DNA of 64,000 bases from the NCBI GenBank assembly GCA_965237895.1, contig CBDEGR010000002.1, forward strand, positions 992,001 through 1,056,000, read 5' to 3'. Made by a program: the position numbers and the translations under genes. The number at the start of each line of letters is the position of its first letter. Within the stretch, counting starts at the first letter, position 1. The stretch is from CBDEGR01 sp965237895. Lineage in GTDB: Bacteria > Acidobacteriota > Terriglobia > UBA7540 > JAPUME01. Shown in pieces: positions 63,303 to 64,000 of the stretch. The notes below the pieces were generated by a model, which was given only the letters and a program-made list of their open reading frames with translations, did not search any database and was not told the DNA's origin.

Positions 63303-63848
63303 TTATACCGGCACGGTTTCAAGCTGTGCCGCAAGCGCGGTTTTATGCGCCTGCTCGTGGGCCAGCAGCCGGCGCTTGGTCTCGAGGCCACCTCCGTATC
63401 CGCCCAAGGCGCCGTCCCCAGCGATCACGCGATGGCAGGGAATGATAATGGCCACCGGATTATTGTGGTTCGCCATGCCGACGGCGCGCGAGGCTCCGGG
63501 CTTGCCCATACGGCGGGCGATCTCTCCGTAGCTGCGGGTTTCGCCATAGGGGATGCGGCAGAGTTCCTCCCAATCCGCAAGTTGAAAATGGGTCCCTCGC
63601 AGGTCGAGCGGAACCGTGAAGCGTGCGAGCTTGCCCCGCGAGTAGGCGGCCAGCTCGTCCAGCGCAACGCGGTTCGCCGCCCGGGACTCTGAAATACTCG
63701 AAATTCCCATCCGCTCGGCAAGCGGTTTGAGGTGCGCCTCCGGGTTTCCGGAATTCAGAAAATGGAGGCAGGCAAGGCCTCGGGCGGAGGAGCCGACAAG
63801 CAGGCGTCCCCAGGGCGACTCCCAGGTGGCGTAGGTGAGCGAGTCCAT
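63303..63848 (-). CDS. ogt: Methylated-DNA--protein-cysteine methyltransferase
   Basis: 181 residues from ATG 63848. The active cysteine is in IIPCHRVI; the helix-turn-helix before it reads GKPGASRAVGMANHNNP. C-terminal GGYGGGLETKRRLLAHE is typical. Removes alkyl groups from O6-guanine in a suicide reaction. The window's last ~150 bases upstream hold nothing supported. Confidence 0.92.
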   Translation of the reverse strand: MDSLTYATWESPWGRLLVGSSARGLACLHFLNSGNPEAHLKPLAERMGISSISESRAANRVALDELAAYSRGKLARFTVPLDLRGTHFQLADWEELCRIPYGETRSYGEIARRMGKPGASRAVGMANHNNPVAIIIPCHRVIAGDGALGGYGGGLETKRRLLAHEQAHKTALAAQLETVPV

Positions 63849-64000
63849 CGGGTTCTCCTTCCTGGTGTTGGTGGTAGGAAAAGGTATCACAGTTTTCCGG
63901 GAGGAGCCATCACCGGTCCCGAGTCCTCCGGATTTGCTGTTCGGGAAGCCGGAGATCCTTCGATTTTTCGCATCCCTTAGGATTCGGGAGCATCTACTTT

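Overview
The window is a high-GC bacterial chromosome segment carrying about 60 genes or gene remnants. Housekeeping genes from many pathways sit next to poorly known secreted and membrane proteins. No phage, insertion sequence, transposase or CRISPR array is visible. The gene mix (DUF1501, DUF2961 and DUF5667 relatives, PGL-repeat glycine-zipper proteins, cyclase-family enzymes, type 5 uracil-DNA glycosylase, SelB) and the GC-rich hairpin repeats fit a soil or sediment lineage such as Acidobacteriota, but the sequence alone does not prove that placement.

Layout. 1-4.8 kb: partial thyX, rpmE, a CstA carrier and a large flavoprotein-polyferredoxin fusion. 4.8-6.5 kb: a dead sulfatase lying tail to tail with a fragment of another gene. 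6.5-13 kb: cca, dinB, prmC, prfA, a pair of unknown membrane proteins and a zinc ribbon. 13-23.8 kb: an exopolysaccharide locus with a GT2, a polyprenyl-phosphate sugar transferase, two GT4s, an alpha-barrel enzyme, two methyltransferases, a MurJ/Wzx flippase and an O-antigen ligase/polymerase. 23.9-31.3 kb: lon, secreted proteins of unknown role, a DUF2961 remnant, a LemA gene, a candidate small RNA and pyrE. 31.3-45.9 kb: a Flp pilin, UDG, SDRs, cyclase, alkaline phosphatase, selB, a BFN-domain protein, an esterase, an FHA protein and a cytochrome c peroxidase. 46-50 kb: hydroxyacid-oxoacid transhydrogenase, methylmalonate-semialdehyde dehydrogenase, MOSC and rhodanese. 50.9-56.9 kb: a 2-oxoacid dehydrogenase operon (lpdA, lipB, E1 stub, E2), a TldD/PmbA protein and a TM-helix protein. 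57-64 kb: a sulfatase-like hydrolase, tRNA-Glu, typA, msrB, gnd, an aldo/keto reductase stub and ogt.

The dominant theme is gene breakage. I count at least fifteen damaged genes. Some have single-base frameshifts, often at homopolymers (23.4, 30.0, 43.5 kb). Others have in-frame stops (5.0, 43.0, 57.5 and 58.3 kb). Others are truncations where two gene fragments abut (6.2, 33.45, 50.4, 53.2, 62.6 kb). Either this genome is decaying, or the sequence comes from an error-prone or metagenomic assembly; the truncations are hard to explain by base-calling error alone. The best candidates for something undescribed are the promoter- and terminator-bounded ~105-nt RNA at 30.5 kb, the fusion oxidoreductase at 2.8 kb, the apparent AUA/AUC start codons of the pilin and mmsA genes, and the unknown membrane pair at 11.3-12.5 kb.
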